NCBI GenBank assembly: GCA_029961685.1
Contig: JARWKL010000012.1
Span: 6,972,955-7,036,954, forward strand
Length of the DNA: 64,000 bases
DNA from: Aristolochia californica
Taxonomy: Eukaryota; Streptophyta; Magnoliopsida; Piperales; Aristolochiaceae
Reading direction: 5' to 3'
Notes under the pieces: model-generated
Databases searched by the model: none
Told to the model about the DNA's origin: nothing
What the model saw: only the letters and a program-made list of their open reading frames with translations
Made by a program: the position numbers and the translations under genes
Part shown: positions 39,610 through 51,800 of the stretch, piece after piece
Position numbering within the stretch: position 1 is the first letter of the stretch
How the letters are laid out: every line of letters begins with the position of its first letter

Positions 39610-39635
39610 TCATTAAATTTTTGCTCCCCCTTCAT
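39610..39635 (+). other. Deletion scar, ~345 bp; shortest unit (329 bp)
   Basis: GCTCATTAAATTTTTGCTCC fuses the start of an A unit to a D-type tail (GCTCCCCCTTCAT and a long A-run). The tag, dyad and C-rich island are all lost. The T-rich join could reflect pairing of TAAATT with the AAATTTTGAG segment. Confidence 0.9.
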
Positions 39636-41896
39636 AACGTAAAAAAAAAAAAAAGGTAAATAGATTACCACAAAATGAAAATTTTAGAGTTTATACATGG
39701 AAAAATTTTAAAAAATAAAAAATGTAAGTAAAGAAAATTTATTCACAAACCACAAATGAACAATAAAGTCTTGTTATGCAAGATTGGAAAATTTCACTTG
39801 TTCAACCCTAATAGCTTGGAATTTCACAAGAAAGAGATTTCTTCTACACGTGTTTTAAAAATGGATATGCATGTTTGAAACATGTTAAAGATGCAAATAA
39901 CCTACAGATCTAAATGTTTTAATGAGAATAACAAACGCTCATTAAATTCTTAATTGAAGTGCGGCGGGATATTTACCCGAGTCACACAAGCCATTATTTT
40001 GCCCGTTTGCAAAAAGCTGACCTAACAATCATTGATGATTGTAAAGTGATTTTTGATTCCTAACGGGCTATATTATTGTAAGAAATGACTTACGGATTGG
40101 GAGTCAACACTCAATCAAAAATTCCCCGCCTCCCCCTTTTCCCGATGATTGCAAAACCTGGGAACAAAAAACTGAAAAGAGCTTACACTCAAATATCACA
40201 GACACTCTTTTCAATTATATCTCTCTACATTTGTGCATTGTGCATCTCCATTTTAGATGTACATTTTTTTCTTAAATCAAAACTTTGAGTTTTCGCTCTC
40301 CCTTCATGTCGTAAAAAAAAAAAGGTAAATAGATCACAACAAAATGAAAATTTTAGAGTTTATGTATGGAAAAAAATTAAAACAATAACAAATATAAGTA
40401 ATGAAAATTTATTCACACACCAAAAATGAACACAAAATTTTGTTATCCAAGATTGGGAAATTCCACTAGTTCAACCCTAATAGCTTGGAATTTTACAAGA
40501 AAGAGATTTCTGCCACACGTGTTTTAAAAATTGATATGCATTCTTGAAACATGTTAAAGATGGTCTGACCTATGGATCCAAAGCCTTTAATGAGAATAAA
40601 AAACGCTCATTAAATTCTTAATTGAATGTGCGGCGGGATATTTATCCGAGTCTAACAAGCCATTACTTTGCCTGTTTCCAAAAAGCTGACCTAACAATCA
40701 ATGATGATTGTAAAGTGATTTTTCATTCGTAACAGGCTATATTATTGTAAGAAATGACTTACGAATTGGGAGTCAACACTCAATTAAAAATCCCCCGCCT
40801 CCCCCTTTTCCCGACGATTGCAAAACCTGAGAACTGAAAACTGAAAAGAGCTTACACTCCTTAAAAATCACAGACACTCTTTTGCAATTATATCTCTCTA
40901 CATTTGTGCATTGCGCATCTCCCTTTTAGATGTACACTTTTTTCTTAAATAAAAATTTTGAGTTTTCGCTCTCCCTTAATGTTGTAAACAAAAAAAGGTA
41001 TATAGATCACTACAAAATGAAAATTTTTGAGTTTATGTATGGAAAAAAATTAAAACAATAACAAATATAAGTAATGAAAAATTATTCACACACCACAAAT
41101 GAACAAAAAATTTTGTTATCCAAGATTGGGAAATTCCACTTGTTCAACCCTAATAGCTTGGAATTTTACAAGAAAGAGATTTCTTCCACACGTGTTTAAA
41201 AATGGATATGCATGCTTGAAACATGTTAAAGATGCAAATGACCTATGGATCCAAAGCTTTTAATGAGAATAACAAACGCTCATTAAATTATGAAGTGAAC
41301 GTGCAGCGGGAGATTTACCCGAGTCAAACAAGCCATTATTTTGCCCGTTTGCAAAAAGTTGACCTAACAATCATAGATGATTGCAAAGTGATTTTTCATT
41401 CGTAACAGGCTATATTATTGTAAGAAATGACTTACGGATTGGGAGTCAACACTCAATTAAAAATCCCCCGCCTCTCCCTTTTCCTGATGATTGCAAAACC
41501 TGAGAACTAAAAACTGAAAAGACCTCACAATCCTTAAAAATCACAAACACCCTTTGGAAATATATCTCTCTACATTTGTGCATTGTGCATCTCCATTTTA
41601 GATGTACACATTTTTCTTAAATAAAAATTTTGAGTTTTCGCTCTCCCTTAATGTCGTAAACAAAAAAAGGTATATAGATCACTACAAAATGAAAATTTTA
41701 GAGTTTATGTATGGAAAAAAAATTAAAACAATAACAAATATAAGTAATGAAAATTTATACACACACCACAAATGAACAGAAAATTTTGTTATCCAAGATT
41801 GGGAAATTCCACTTGTTCAACCCTAATAGCTTGGAATTTTACAAGAAAGAGATTTCTTCCACACGTGTTTTAAAAATGGATATGCATGCTTGAGAC

Positions 41897-42079
41897 ATGT
41901 TAAAGATGCAAATGACCTATGGATCCAAAGCTTTTAATGAGAATAACAAACGCTCATTAAATTCTGAAGTGAACGTGCGGCGGGATATTTACCCGAGTCA
42001 AACAAGCCATTATTTTGCCCGTTTGCAAAAAGTTGACCTAACAATCATAGATGATTGCAAAGTGATTTTTCATTCGTAA
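41897..42079 (+). other. Recurrent 60-codon reading frame (exemplar, not called a gene)
   Basis: An ATG about 24 bases before GGATCC opens a frame of 60 codons ending at the TAA of the tag. It stays open in many A and B units (for example 2783, 3456, 8834, 21670, 41223), ends about six codons early in D because of the extra base in GATGAATTG, and is broken in C by a missing base. A TGA lies just upstream in nearly all units. The protein resembles no family I know, and differences between copies change amino acids freely (R, W or Q from CpG changes in one codon). Chance within a repeat is the best reading. Confidence 0.6.
42042..42057. other. Dyad CAATCAT-AG-ATGATTG (exemplar)
   Basis: This perfect 7 bp inverted repeat with a 2-base centre lies about 120 bp after GGATCC in A, B and C units. 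D units read ATGAATTG, one extra base, which breaks perfect symmetry. It could be a protein-binding dyad or small cruciform. No factor is assigned. Confidence 0.75.
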
Positions 42080-42138
42080 CAGGCTATAATATTGTAAGAA
42101 ATGACTTACGGATTGGGAGTCAACACTCAATTAAAAAT

Positions 42139-42158
42139 CCCCCGCCTCCCCCTTTTCC
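42139..42158 (-). other. C-rich/G-rich island (exemplar)
   Basis: CCCCCGCCTCCCCCTTTTCC is the only GC-dense patch of each unit. On the minus strand it reads as runs of G5, G2 and G5, with a further G2-G3 run nearby in most units: enough for a two-tetrad or bulged G-quadruplex, and a purine strand that could form a triplex. It recurs about every 673 bp. Function is unknown. Confidence 0.7.
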
Positions 42159-42489
42159 TGATGATTGCAAAACCTGAGAACTAAAAACTGAAAAGAGCTC
42201 AGAATCCTTAAAAATCACAAACACCCTTTGGAATTTTATCTCTCTACATTTGTGCATTGTGCATCTCCATTTTAGATGTACACTTTTTTCTTAAATCAAC
42301 ACGTTGAGTTTTAGTTCTCCCTTCATGCCATATACAAACAAAGGTAAATAGATCACAACAAAATGTTAATTTTTGAGTTTATGTATGGAAAAAAATTAAA
42401 ACAATAACAAATGTAAGTAATGAAAATTTATTCACACACCATGAATGAACACAAAATTTTTGTTATCCAAGTTTCGGAAATTCCAATAG

Positions 42490-42594
42490 TTCCACCCTAA
42501 TAGCTTGAAATTTTACAAGAAAGAGAATTCTTCTACACGTGTTTTAAAAATGAATATGCATGCTTGAAACATGTTCAAGATGCAAATGACCTAT
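42490..42594 (+). other. Conserved ~100 bp box with CACGTG and ATGCATGC (exemplar)
   Basis: The segment from GAATTTTACAAGAAAGAG through TTCTTCTACACGTG, TTTTAAAAATGG, ATATGCATGCTTG and GCAAATGACCTATGGATCC is almost the same in all four subtypes, whereas the remainder of the unit is full of subtype-specific changes. Visible variation is confined to a few sites, such as GAATTC versus GATTTC and ATGCATGC versus ATGCAAGC. Either a binding function or frequent exchange here could keep it uniform. Confidence 0.65.
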
Positions 42595-42932
42595 GGATCC
42601 AAAGCTTTTAATGAGAATAACAAACACTCATTAAATTCAGGAGTGAACGTGAGGCGGGATATTTAACCGAGTCAAACAAGCCATTATTTTGCCCGTTTAC
42701 AAAAAGCTGACCTAACAATCATAGATGATTGTAATGTGATTTATCATGTGTAACGGGCTATATTTTTGTAAGAAATGACATACAGATTGGGAGTCAACAG
42801 TCAGTTAAAAATACCCCGCCTCCCCCTTTTCCCGACGATTGCAAAACCAGAGATATAAAAACTAAAAAGATCTTACAATCCCTAAAAATTACGAACACTC
42901 TTTGGAATTATCTCTCTCTACATTTGTGCATA

Positions 42933-42948
42933 GTGCATCTCCCTTCAT
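42933..42948 (+). other. Deletion scar, ~51 bp
   Basis: GCATCTCCCTTCATTCCG joins CATCTCC to CTCCCTTCAT, losing the GATGTACAC segment. The two parents share CTCC, a likely microhomology. The unit is 622 bp long. Confidence 0.87.
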
Positions 42949-44792
42949 TCCGTAAACAAGAAATGGCAAATAGATCACAACAAAATGAAAATTTTAGAGT
43001 TTGTGTGTGAAAAAAAATTAAATCAATAATAAATGTAAGTGTAGAAAATTTATTCACACTCCACAATTGCACACAAAAGTTTTGTTTTCCAAGTTTGGGA
43101 AATTCCACTAGTTCAACCCTAATTGCATGGAATTTTACAAGAAAGAGATTTCTTCTACACGTGTTTTAAAAATGGATATGCATGCTTGAAACATGTTAAA
43201 GATGCAAATGACCTATGGATCCAAAACTTTTAATGAGAATAACAAAAGCTCATTAGATTCTTAATGAACGTGCGGTGGGATATTTACCAGAGTCAAACAA
43301 GCCATTATTTTGCCCGTTTACAAAAAGCTTACCTAACAATCATAGATGGTTGTAAAGTGATTTATCATCCGTAACGGGTTATATTTTTGTAAGAAATGAC
43401 TTACGGATTGGAAGTGAACACTCAATTAAAAACACCCCGCCTCCCCCTTTTCCCGACGATTGCAAAACTTGTGATATAAAAACTAAAAAGCGCTTAAAAT
43501 CCCTATAAATTACAGACACTCTTTGGAATTATCTCTCTCTACATTTGTGTACTGTGCGTCTCCATTTTAAATGTACACTTTTTTCTTAAATCAATACTTT
43601 GAATTTTCTCTCTCCCTTCATCCCGTAAACAAAAAAAGGCAAATAGATCACAACAAAATGAAAATTTTAGAGTTTAAGGATGGATAAAATTTAAAACAAT
43701 AACAAATGTAAGTAAAGAAAATTTATTTACACACCAAAAATTAACACAAAACTTTTGTTATCCAAGTTTGGGAAATTCCACTAGTTCAACCCTAATTGCT
43801 TGGAATTTTACAAGAAAGAGATTTCTTCTACACGTGTTTTAAAAATGGATATGCAAGCTTCGAACATGTTAAAGATGCAAATGACCTATGGATCCAATGC
43901 TTTTAAAGAGAATAACATATGCTCATTAAATTCTCTGGTGAACGTGTGGTGGGATATTTACCAACGTCAAACAAGCCATTATTTTGCCTGTTTGCAAAAA
44001 TCTGACCTAACAATGATAGATGAATTGTAAAGTGATTTATCATGTGTAACGGGCTATATTTTTTTAAGAAATGACTTATGGTTAGGGAGTCAACACTCAG
44101 TTAAAAATCCCCCGCCTCCCCCTTTTCCCGATGATTGCAAAACTTGAGATATAAAAACTAAAAAGAGCTTACAATCCCTAAAAACTACAGACACACTTTG
44201 GAATTATCTCTTTATAAATTTTTGCATTGTGCATATCCATTTTAGATGTACACTTTTTCCTTAAATCAAAATTTTGAGTTTTCGCTCCCCATTCATAACG
44301 TAAAAAAAAAAAAAAGGCAAATTGATTACAACAAAATGAAAATTTTAGAGTTTATACATGGAAAAAATTTTAAAAAATATAAAATTTAAGTAAAGAAAAT
44401 TTATTCACAAATCACAAATAAACACAAAAGTCTTGTTATCCAAGATTGGAAAATTCCACTAGTTCAACCCTAATAGCTTAGAATTTTACAAGAAAGAGAT
44501 TTCTTCTACACGTGTTTTAAAAATGGATATGCAAGCTTGAAACAAGTGAAAGATGCAAATGACCTATGGATCCAAAGCTTTTGAAGAAAATAACATACGC
44601 TCATTAAATTCTCTAGTGAACGTGCGGTGGGATATTTACTCGAGTCAAACAAGCCATTGTTTTGCCCGTTTGCAAAAAGCTGACCTAACAATCATAGATG
44701 AATTGTAAAGTGATTTATCATGTGTAACGGGCTATATTTTTGTAAGAAATGACTTATAGATAGGGAGTCAACACTCAGTTAAAAACCCCCCG

Positions 44793-44816
44793 CCCCCCCC
44801 CCCCCCCCCCCCCCCC
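44793..44816 (+). repeat. C24 homopolymer (expanded C-rich island)
   Basis: The island is normally CCCCGCCTCCCCC, but here the T is gone and 24 C follow CG without interruption. The unit is 693 bp, about 20 bp longer than usual. This is either slippage expansion or a read or consensus error. The minus strand reads G24, which readily forms G-quadruplex. Confidence 0.92.
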
Positions 44817-45984
44817 TTTTCCCGACAATTGCGAAACCTAAGATATAAAAACTAAACGGAGCTTACAATCCCTAAAAATTACAAACACTATTTGGAATTA
44901 TCTCTTTCAAAATTTTTGCATTGTGCATCTCCATTTTAGATGTACACTTTTTTCTTAAATCAAAATTTTGAGTTTTCACTCCCCCTTGTACCGTAAAAAA
45001 AAAAAAAAGGCAAATTGATTACTACAAAATGAAAATTTTAGAGTTTATACATAGAAAAAATTTTAAAAAATAAAAAATGTAAGGAAAGAAAATTTATTCA
45101 CAAACCACAAATGAACACAAAAAACTTGTTATCCAAGGTTGGGAAATTCCACTAGTTCAACCCTAATAGCATGGAATTTTACGAGAAAGAAACATCTTCT
45201 ACACGTGTTTTAAAAATGGATATGCATGCTTGAAACATATTAAAGATGCAAATGACCTATGGATCCAAAGCTTTTAATGAGAATAACAAACGCTCATTAA
45301 ATTCTTAATTGAACGTGCGGCGGGATATATACCTGAGTCAAACAAGCCATTATTTTGCCCGTTTGCAAAAAGCTGACCTAACAATCATAGATGATTGTGA
45401 AATAATTTTTTATTCGTAACGGGCTATATTATTGTAAGAAATGACTTACGGATTGGGAGTCAACACTCAATAAAAAATCCCCCGCCTCCCCCTTTTCCTG
45501 ACGATTGCAAAACCTAAGAACAAAAAACTGAAATGAGCTTACACTCCTTAAAAGTCACAGACACTCTTTGCAATTATATCTCTCTAGATTTGTGCGTTGT
45601 GCATCTCTATTTTAGACGTACACTTCTTTCTTAAATCAGAACTTTGAGTTTTCGTTCTCCCTTCATGCTGTAAACAAGAAAAGGTAAATAGATCACAACA
45701 AAATGAAAATTTTAGAGTTTATGTTTGGAAAAAAATTAAAACAATAACAAATGTTTTTAATGAAAATTTATTCACACACCACAAATGAACAAAAATTTTT
45801 GTTATCCAAGATTGGGAAATTCCACTAGTTCAACACTAATAACTTGGAATTTTACAAGAAAGGGAATTTTTCTACAAGTGTTTTAAAAATGGATATGCAT
45901 GCTTAAAACATGTTAAAGATGCAAATGACCTATGGATGCAAAGCTTTTAATGAGAATAACAAACACTCATTAAATTTTGAAGTA

Positions 45985-46002
45985 AACGTGTGGCGAGTCA
46001 AA
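45985..46002 (+). other. Deletion scar, ~13 bp
   Basis: GTGTGGCGAGTCAAAC lacks the GATATTTACC segment normally found between GGCGG and CGAGTC. Confidence 0.75.
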
Positions 46003-46131
46003 CAAGTTATTATTTTGCCCGTTTGCAAAAACCCGTCCTAACAATCATAGATGATTGTAATGTCATTTATCATGAGTAACGGGCTATATTTTTGTAACAA
46101 ATGACATACGGATTGGGAGTCAACAGTCAGT

Positions 46132-46152
46132 TAAAAATACCAAAGCTCATTA
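46132..46152 (+). other. Deletion scar, ~480 bp fusing B to C
   Basis: TTAAAAATACCAAAGCTC joins the B segment just before the C-rich island to the C segment after AGAATAACAAA. The distance from 45934 to the next GGATCC (46785) is 851 bp for two units. The B-then-C order survives across the scar. Confidence 0.88.
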
Positions 46153-48809
46153 AATTCTCAATGAACGTGCGGTGGGATATTTACCAGAGTCAAACAAGCC
46201 ACTATTTTGCCTGTTTACAAAAAGCTTACCTAACAATCATAGATGATTGTAAAGTTATTTATCATCCGTAACGGGCTATATTTTTGTAAGAAATGACTTA
46301 CGGATTGGGAGTCAACACTCAGTTAAAAACACCCGCCTCCCCCTTTTCACAACGATTGCGAAACCAGAGATATAAAAACTAAAAAGAGCTGAAATTCCCT
46401 AAAAATTATAGACATTATTTGCAATTATCTCTCTCTACATTTGTACACTGTGCCTCTCCATTTTAAATGTACATTTTTTCTTAAATCAAAACTTTGAGTT
46501 TTCTCTCTCCCTTCATCCCATAAACAAAAAAAGGCAAATAGATCACAACAAAATGAAAATTTTGGAGTTTATGTACGGAAAAAATTTAAAACATTAACAA
46601 ATGTAAGTAAAGAAAATTTATCCACACACCAAAAATTAACACAAAACTTTTGTTATCCAAGTTTGGGAAATTCCACTAGTTCAATCCTAATAGCTTGGAA
46701 TTTTACAAGAAAGAGATTTCTTATACACGTGTTTTAAAAATGGATATGCAAGCTTGAAACAAGTTAAAGATGCAAATGACCTATGGATCCACAGCTTTTA
46801 AAGAGAATAACATACGCTCATTAAATTCTCTAGTGAACGTGCGGTGCGATATTTACCCGAGTCAAACAAGCCATTATTTTGCCCGTTTGCAAAAAGCTGA
46901 CCTAACATTCATAGATGAATTGTAAAGTGATTTATCTTGTGTAACAGGCTATATTTTTGTAAGAAATGACTTATGGATAGGGAGTCAACACTCAGTTAAA
47001 AATCCCTCACCTCCCCCTTTTCCCGACGAATGCAAAATCTGATTTATAAAAACTAAAAAGAGCTTACAATCCCTAAAAATTACAGACACTCTTTGGAATT
47101 ATCTCTTTCTAAATTTGTGCATTGTGCATCTCCATTTTAGATGTACACTTTTTTCTTAAATCAAAATTTTGAGTATTCGGTCCACCTTCATACTGTCAAA
47201 AAAAAAAAAAGGCAAATTGATTGCAACATAATGAAAATTTAAGAGTTTATACATGTAAATAATTTTAAAAAATAAAAAATGTAAGTAAAGAAAATTTATT
47301 CACAAACCACAAATGAACACAAAAGTCTTGTTATCCAAGATTGGGAAATTCCACTAGTTCAACCCTAATAGCTTGGAATTTTACAAGAAAGAGATTTCTT
47401 CTACACGTGTTTTAAAAATGGATATGCATGCTTGAAACATGTTAAAGATGCAAATGACCTATGGATCCAAAGCTTTTAATGACAATAAACAACGCTCATT
47501 AAATTCTTAATTGAACTTGCGGCGGGATATTTACCCGAGTCAAACAAGCCATTATTTTTCCCGTTTTCAAAAAGCTGACCTAACAATTATAGATGTTTGT
47601 AAAGTGATTTTTCATTCGTAACGGGCTATATTATTGTAAGAAATGACTTACGGATTGGGAGTCAACACTCAATTAAAAATCCCCTGCCTCCCCCTTTTCC
47701 CGACGATTGCAAAACTGGAGAACTAAAATCTGAAAATAGCTCACAATCCTTAAAAATTGCAGACAAATTTGGAATTATATCTCTCTACATTTGTGCATTG
47801 TGCATCTCCATTTTAGATGTACACTTTTTTCTTAAATTAAAACTTTGAGTTTTCGTTCTCCCTTCATTCCGTAAACAAAAAAAGGTAAATAGATCACAAC
47901 AAAATGAAAATTTTAGAGTTTATGTATGGAAAAAAATTAAAACATTAACAATTGTAAGTAAAGAAAATTAATTCACACACCACAAATGAACACAAAATTT
48001 TGTCATCCAAGATTGGGAAATTCTACTAGTTCAACCCTAATAGCTTGGAATTTTACAAGAGAGAGATTTCTTCTACACGTGTTTCAAAAATGTATATGCA
48101 TGTTTGAAACAAGTAAAAGATGCAAATGACCTATGGATCCAAATCTTTTAATGACAATAACAAAAGCTCATTAAATTCTGAAGTAAACGTGCGGCGGGAT
48201 ATTTACCCGAGTCAAACAAGCCATTATTTTGCCCGTTTGCAAAAAGCTGACCTAACAATCTTAGATGATTGTAAAGTGATTTTTCATTCGTAATGGGCTA
48301 TATTATAGTAAGAAATGACTTACGGATTGGGAGTCAACACTCAATTAAAAATCCCCCGCCTCCCACTTTTCCCGACGATTGCAAAACCTGAGAACTAAAA
48401 ACTGAAAAGAGCTCACTGTCCTTAAAAATCATAGACACTCTTTGGAATTATATCTCTCTACATTTGTGCGTTGTGCGTCTCCATTTTAGATGTACACTTT
48501 TTTCTTAAATCAAAACTTTGAGTTTTCGTTCTCCCTTCATGCCGTAAACAAAAAAAGGTAAATAGATCACAACAAAATGTAAATTTTTGAGTTTAAGTAT
48601 GGAAAAAAATTAAAAAAATAACAAATGTAAGTAATGAAAATTTATTCACACACCACAAATCAACACAAAATTTTTGGTTATCCAAGTTTGGAAAATTCCA
48701 CTAGTTCAACCTTAATAGCTCGAAATTTTACAAGAAAGAGATTTCTTCTACATGTGTTTTAAAAATGGATATGTAAGCTTGAAACATGTTAAAGAAGCAA
48801 AAGACCTAT

Positions 48810-51800
48810 GGATCCAAATCTTTTAAAGAGAATAACATACGCTCATTAAATTCTCTAGTGAACATGCTGTGGGATATTTACCCGAGTCAAACAAGCCATT
48901 ATTTTTCCTGTTTACAAAAAGCTGACCGAACAATCATAGATGAATTGTAAAGTGATTTATCATGTGTAACGGGCTATATTTTTGTAAGAAATGACTTATG
49001 GATAGGGAGTCAACACTCAGTTAAAAATCCCCGCCTCCCCCTTTTCCCGACGATTGCAAAACCTGAGATATAAAAACTAAAAAGAGCTTACAATGCCTAA
49101 AAATTACAGACACTCTTTGGAATTATCTCTTTCCAAATTTTTACATTGTGCACTCCATTTTAGATGTAAAATTTTTTCTTAAATCAAAATTTTGAGTTTT
49201 CGCTCCCCCTTCATACCGTTAAAAAAAAAAAAAGGTAAATTGATTACAACAAAATGAAAATTATAAAGTTTATACTTGGAAAAAATTTAAAGAAATAAAA
49301 AATGTAACTAAAGAAATTTTTTTCACAAACCACAAATGAACACAAAAGTTTTGTTATCCAAGATTGGGAAATTCCACTAGTTCAACCCCGGCATGGAATT
49401 TTACAAGATAGAGATTTCTTCTACACGTGTTTTAAAAATGGATATGCATACTTGAAACATGTTAAAGATGCAAATGACCTATAGATCCAAAGCTTTTAAT
49501 GAGAATAACAAACGCTCATTAAATTCTTAATTGAACGTGCGGATATTTACCCGAGTCAAACTAGCCATTATTTTACCCGTTTGCAAAAAGCTGACCTAAA
49601 AGTTATAGATGATTGTAAAGTGATTTTTCATTTGTAACGGGAAATATTATTGTACGAAATGACTTACGGATATGGAGTCAACACTCAATTAAAAATCCCC
49701 CGCCTCCCCCTTTTCTCGACGATTGCAAAACGTGAGAACTAAAAACTGAAAAGAGCTTACAATCCTTAAAAATCATAGACACACTTTGCAATTATATCTC
49801 TCTACATTTGTGCTTTGTGCATCTCCATTTTAGATGTACCTTTTTTTCTTAAATCAAAATTTTGAGTTCTCGCTCCCCCTTCATACCGTAAAAAAAAAAA
49901 GGCAAATTGATAACCACAAAAAGAAAATTTTAGAGTTTATGTATGGAAAAAATTTTAAAATATAAAAAATGTAAGTGAAGAAAATTTATTCACAAACCAC
50001 AAATGAACACAAAAGTTTGGTTATCTAAGATTGGGAAATTCCACTAGTTCAACCCTAATAGCTAGGAATTTTACAAGAAAGAGATTTCTTCTACACGTGT
50101 TTTAAAAATGGATATGCATACTTGAAGCATGTTAAAGATACAAATGACCTATGGATCGAAAGATTTTAAAGAGAATAACATACGCTCATTAATTTCTCTA
50201 GTGAACGTGCGGTGGGATATTTACCCGAGTCAAACAAGCCATTATTTTGCCCGTTCGCAAAAAGTTGTCCTAACAATTATAGATGAATTGTAAAGTGATT
50301 TATCATGTGTCACGGGCTATATTTTTGTAAGAAATGACTTATGGATAGGGAGTCAACACTCAGGTAAAAATCCCCCGCCACCCCCTTTTCCCTACGATTG
50401 CAAAACCTGAGATAAAAAATTTAAAAAGAGCTTACAATCCCTAAAAATTACAGACACTCTTTGGAAATATCTCTTTCTAAATTTGTGCATTGTGCATCTC
50501 CATTTTAGATGTACACTTTTTTCTTAAATCAAAATTTAGATTTTTCGCTCCCCCATCATACCGTAAAAAAAAAAAAAAAAGGCAAATTGATAACAACCAA
50601 ATGATAATTTTAGAGTTTATGAATGGAAAAAAATTTTAAAAAATATAAATGTATGTAAAGAAAATTTATTCACAAACCACAAATGAACACAAAATTTTTG
50701 TTATCCAAGATTGGGAAATTCCACTAGTTCAACCCTAATAGCTTGGAATTTTACAAGAAAGAGATTTCTTCTACACGTGTTTAAAAAATGGATATGCATG
50801 CTTAAAACATGTTAAAGATGCAAATGACCTATGGATCCAAAGCTTTTAATGAGAATAGCAAACGCTCATTAAATTCTTAAGTGAACGTGCGGCGGGATAT
50901 TTACCCGAGTCAAACAAGCCATTATTTTGCCCGTTTGCAAAAAGCTGACCTAATAATCATAGTAGATTGTAAAGTGATTTTTCATTCGTAACGAGCTATA
51001 TTATTGTAAGAAATGACATACAGATTGGGAGTCAACACTCAAATAAAAATCCTCCACCTCCCCCTTTTCCCGACGATTGCAAAACTTGAGAACTAAAAAC
51101 TGAAAAGTGCTTACAATCCTTAAAAATCACAAACACTCTTTGGAATTATATCTCTCCACATTTGTGCATTGTCTATCTCAATTTTAGAAGTACACTTTTT
51201 TCTTAAATCAAAACTTTGAGTTATAGTTCTCCCTTCCTGCCGAAAACAAAAAAAGGTAAATAGGTCACAACAAAAAGAAAATTTTAGAGTTTATGTATGG
51301 AAAACAATTAAAACAATAAAAAATGTAAGTAATGAAAATTTATTCACACACCACAAATGAACACAAAATTTTTGTTATCCAAGATTGGAAAATTCCACTA
51401 GTTCAACCCTAATAGCTTGGAATTTTACAAGAAAGAGATTTCATATACACGTGTTTTAAAAATGGATATGCAAGCTTGAAACATGTTAAAGATGCAAATG
51501 ACATATGGATCCAAAGCTTTTAAAGAGAATAACATACGCTCATTAAATTCTTTAGTGAACGTACGGTGGGATATTTACCCAAGTCAAACAAGTCATTATT
51601 TTGCCCGATTGCAAAAAGCTGACCTAACAATCATAGATGAATTGTAAAGTGATTTATCATGTGTAACGGGCAATATTTTTGTAAGAAATGACTTATGGAT
51701 AGGGAGTCAACACTCAGTTAAAAATCCCCCGCCTCCCCCTTTTCCCGACGATTGCAAAACCTGAGATATAAAAACTAAAAAGAGCTTACAATCCCTAAAA

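Larger units (their letters stand above)
36462..42594 (+). repeat. Units B-B-C-D then a run of A, with large deletions
   Basis: Units start at 36462 (B, only 466 bp), 36928 (B), 37600 (C), about 38273 (D, site lost), 38905 (A), 39577 (A, only 329 bp), 39906 (A), 40574 (A), 41247 (A) and 41921 (A). The A units at 38905-40574 have CTTAATTG and the last two have ATGAAGTG and CTGAAGTG. The last two A units are nearly identical and followed by B, so the A1-A2-B order is kept. Confidence 0.84.
41921..42594 (+). repeat. Reference unit, subtype A (674 bp)
   Basis: Map of a full unit: GGATCC at 41921, AAGCTT at 41928, A-type CTGAAGTGAACG near 41963, the dyad at 42042-42057, the A tag TTCATTCGTAAC near 42069, TATAATATTG, ACTCAATTAAAAATCCCCC, the C-rich island at about 42139-42158, GAGAACTAAAAACTG, ATATCTCTC, a short A-run near 42340, GTAAGTAATGAAAATTT, GAATTC at 42525, CACGTG at 42536-42541 and ATGCATGC at 42556-42563. 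The GAATTC marks A units that precede B. Confidence 0.9.
42595..48809 (+). repeat. Units B-C-D-D-A then B-C-D-A-A
   Basis: Units start at 42595 (B), 43217 (C), 43890 (D), 44568 (D with a C24 tract, 693 bp), 45261 (A), 45934 (B, fused by deletion to C at 46141), 46785 (D), 47463 (A) and 48135 (A). Two passes of B-C-D-A are recognisable despite the deletion, supporting the ancestral order. Confidence 0.83.

Noticed and set aside
39600..39640. Possible insertion point of foreign DNA
   Set aside because: Both sides are satellite, and the change is a deletion joining an A start to a D tail.
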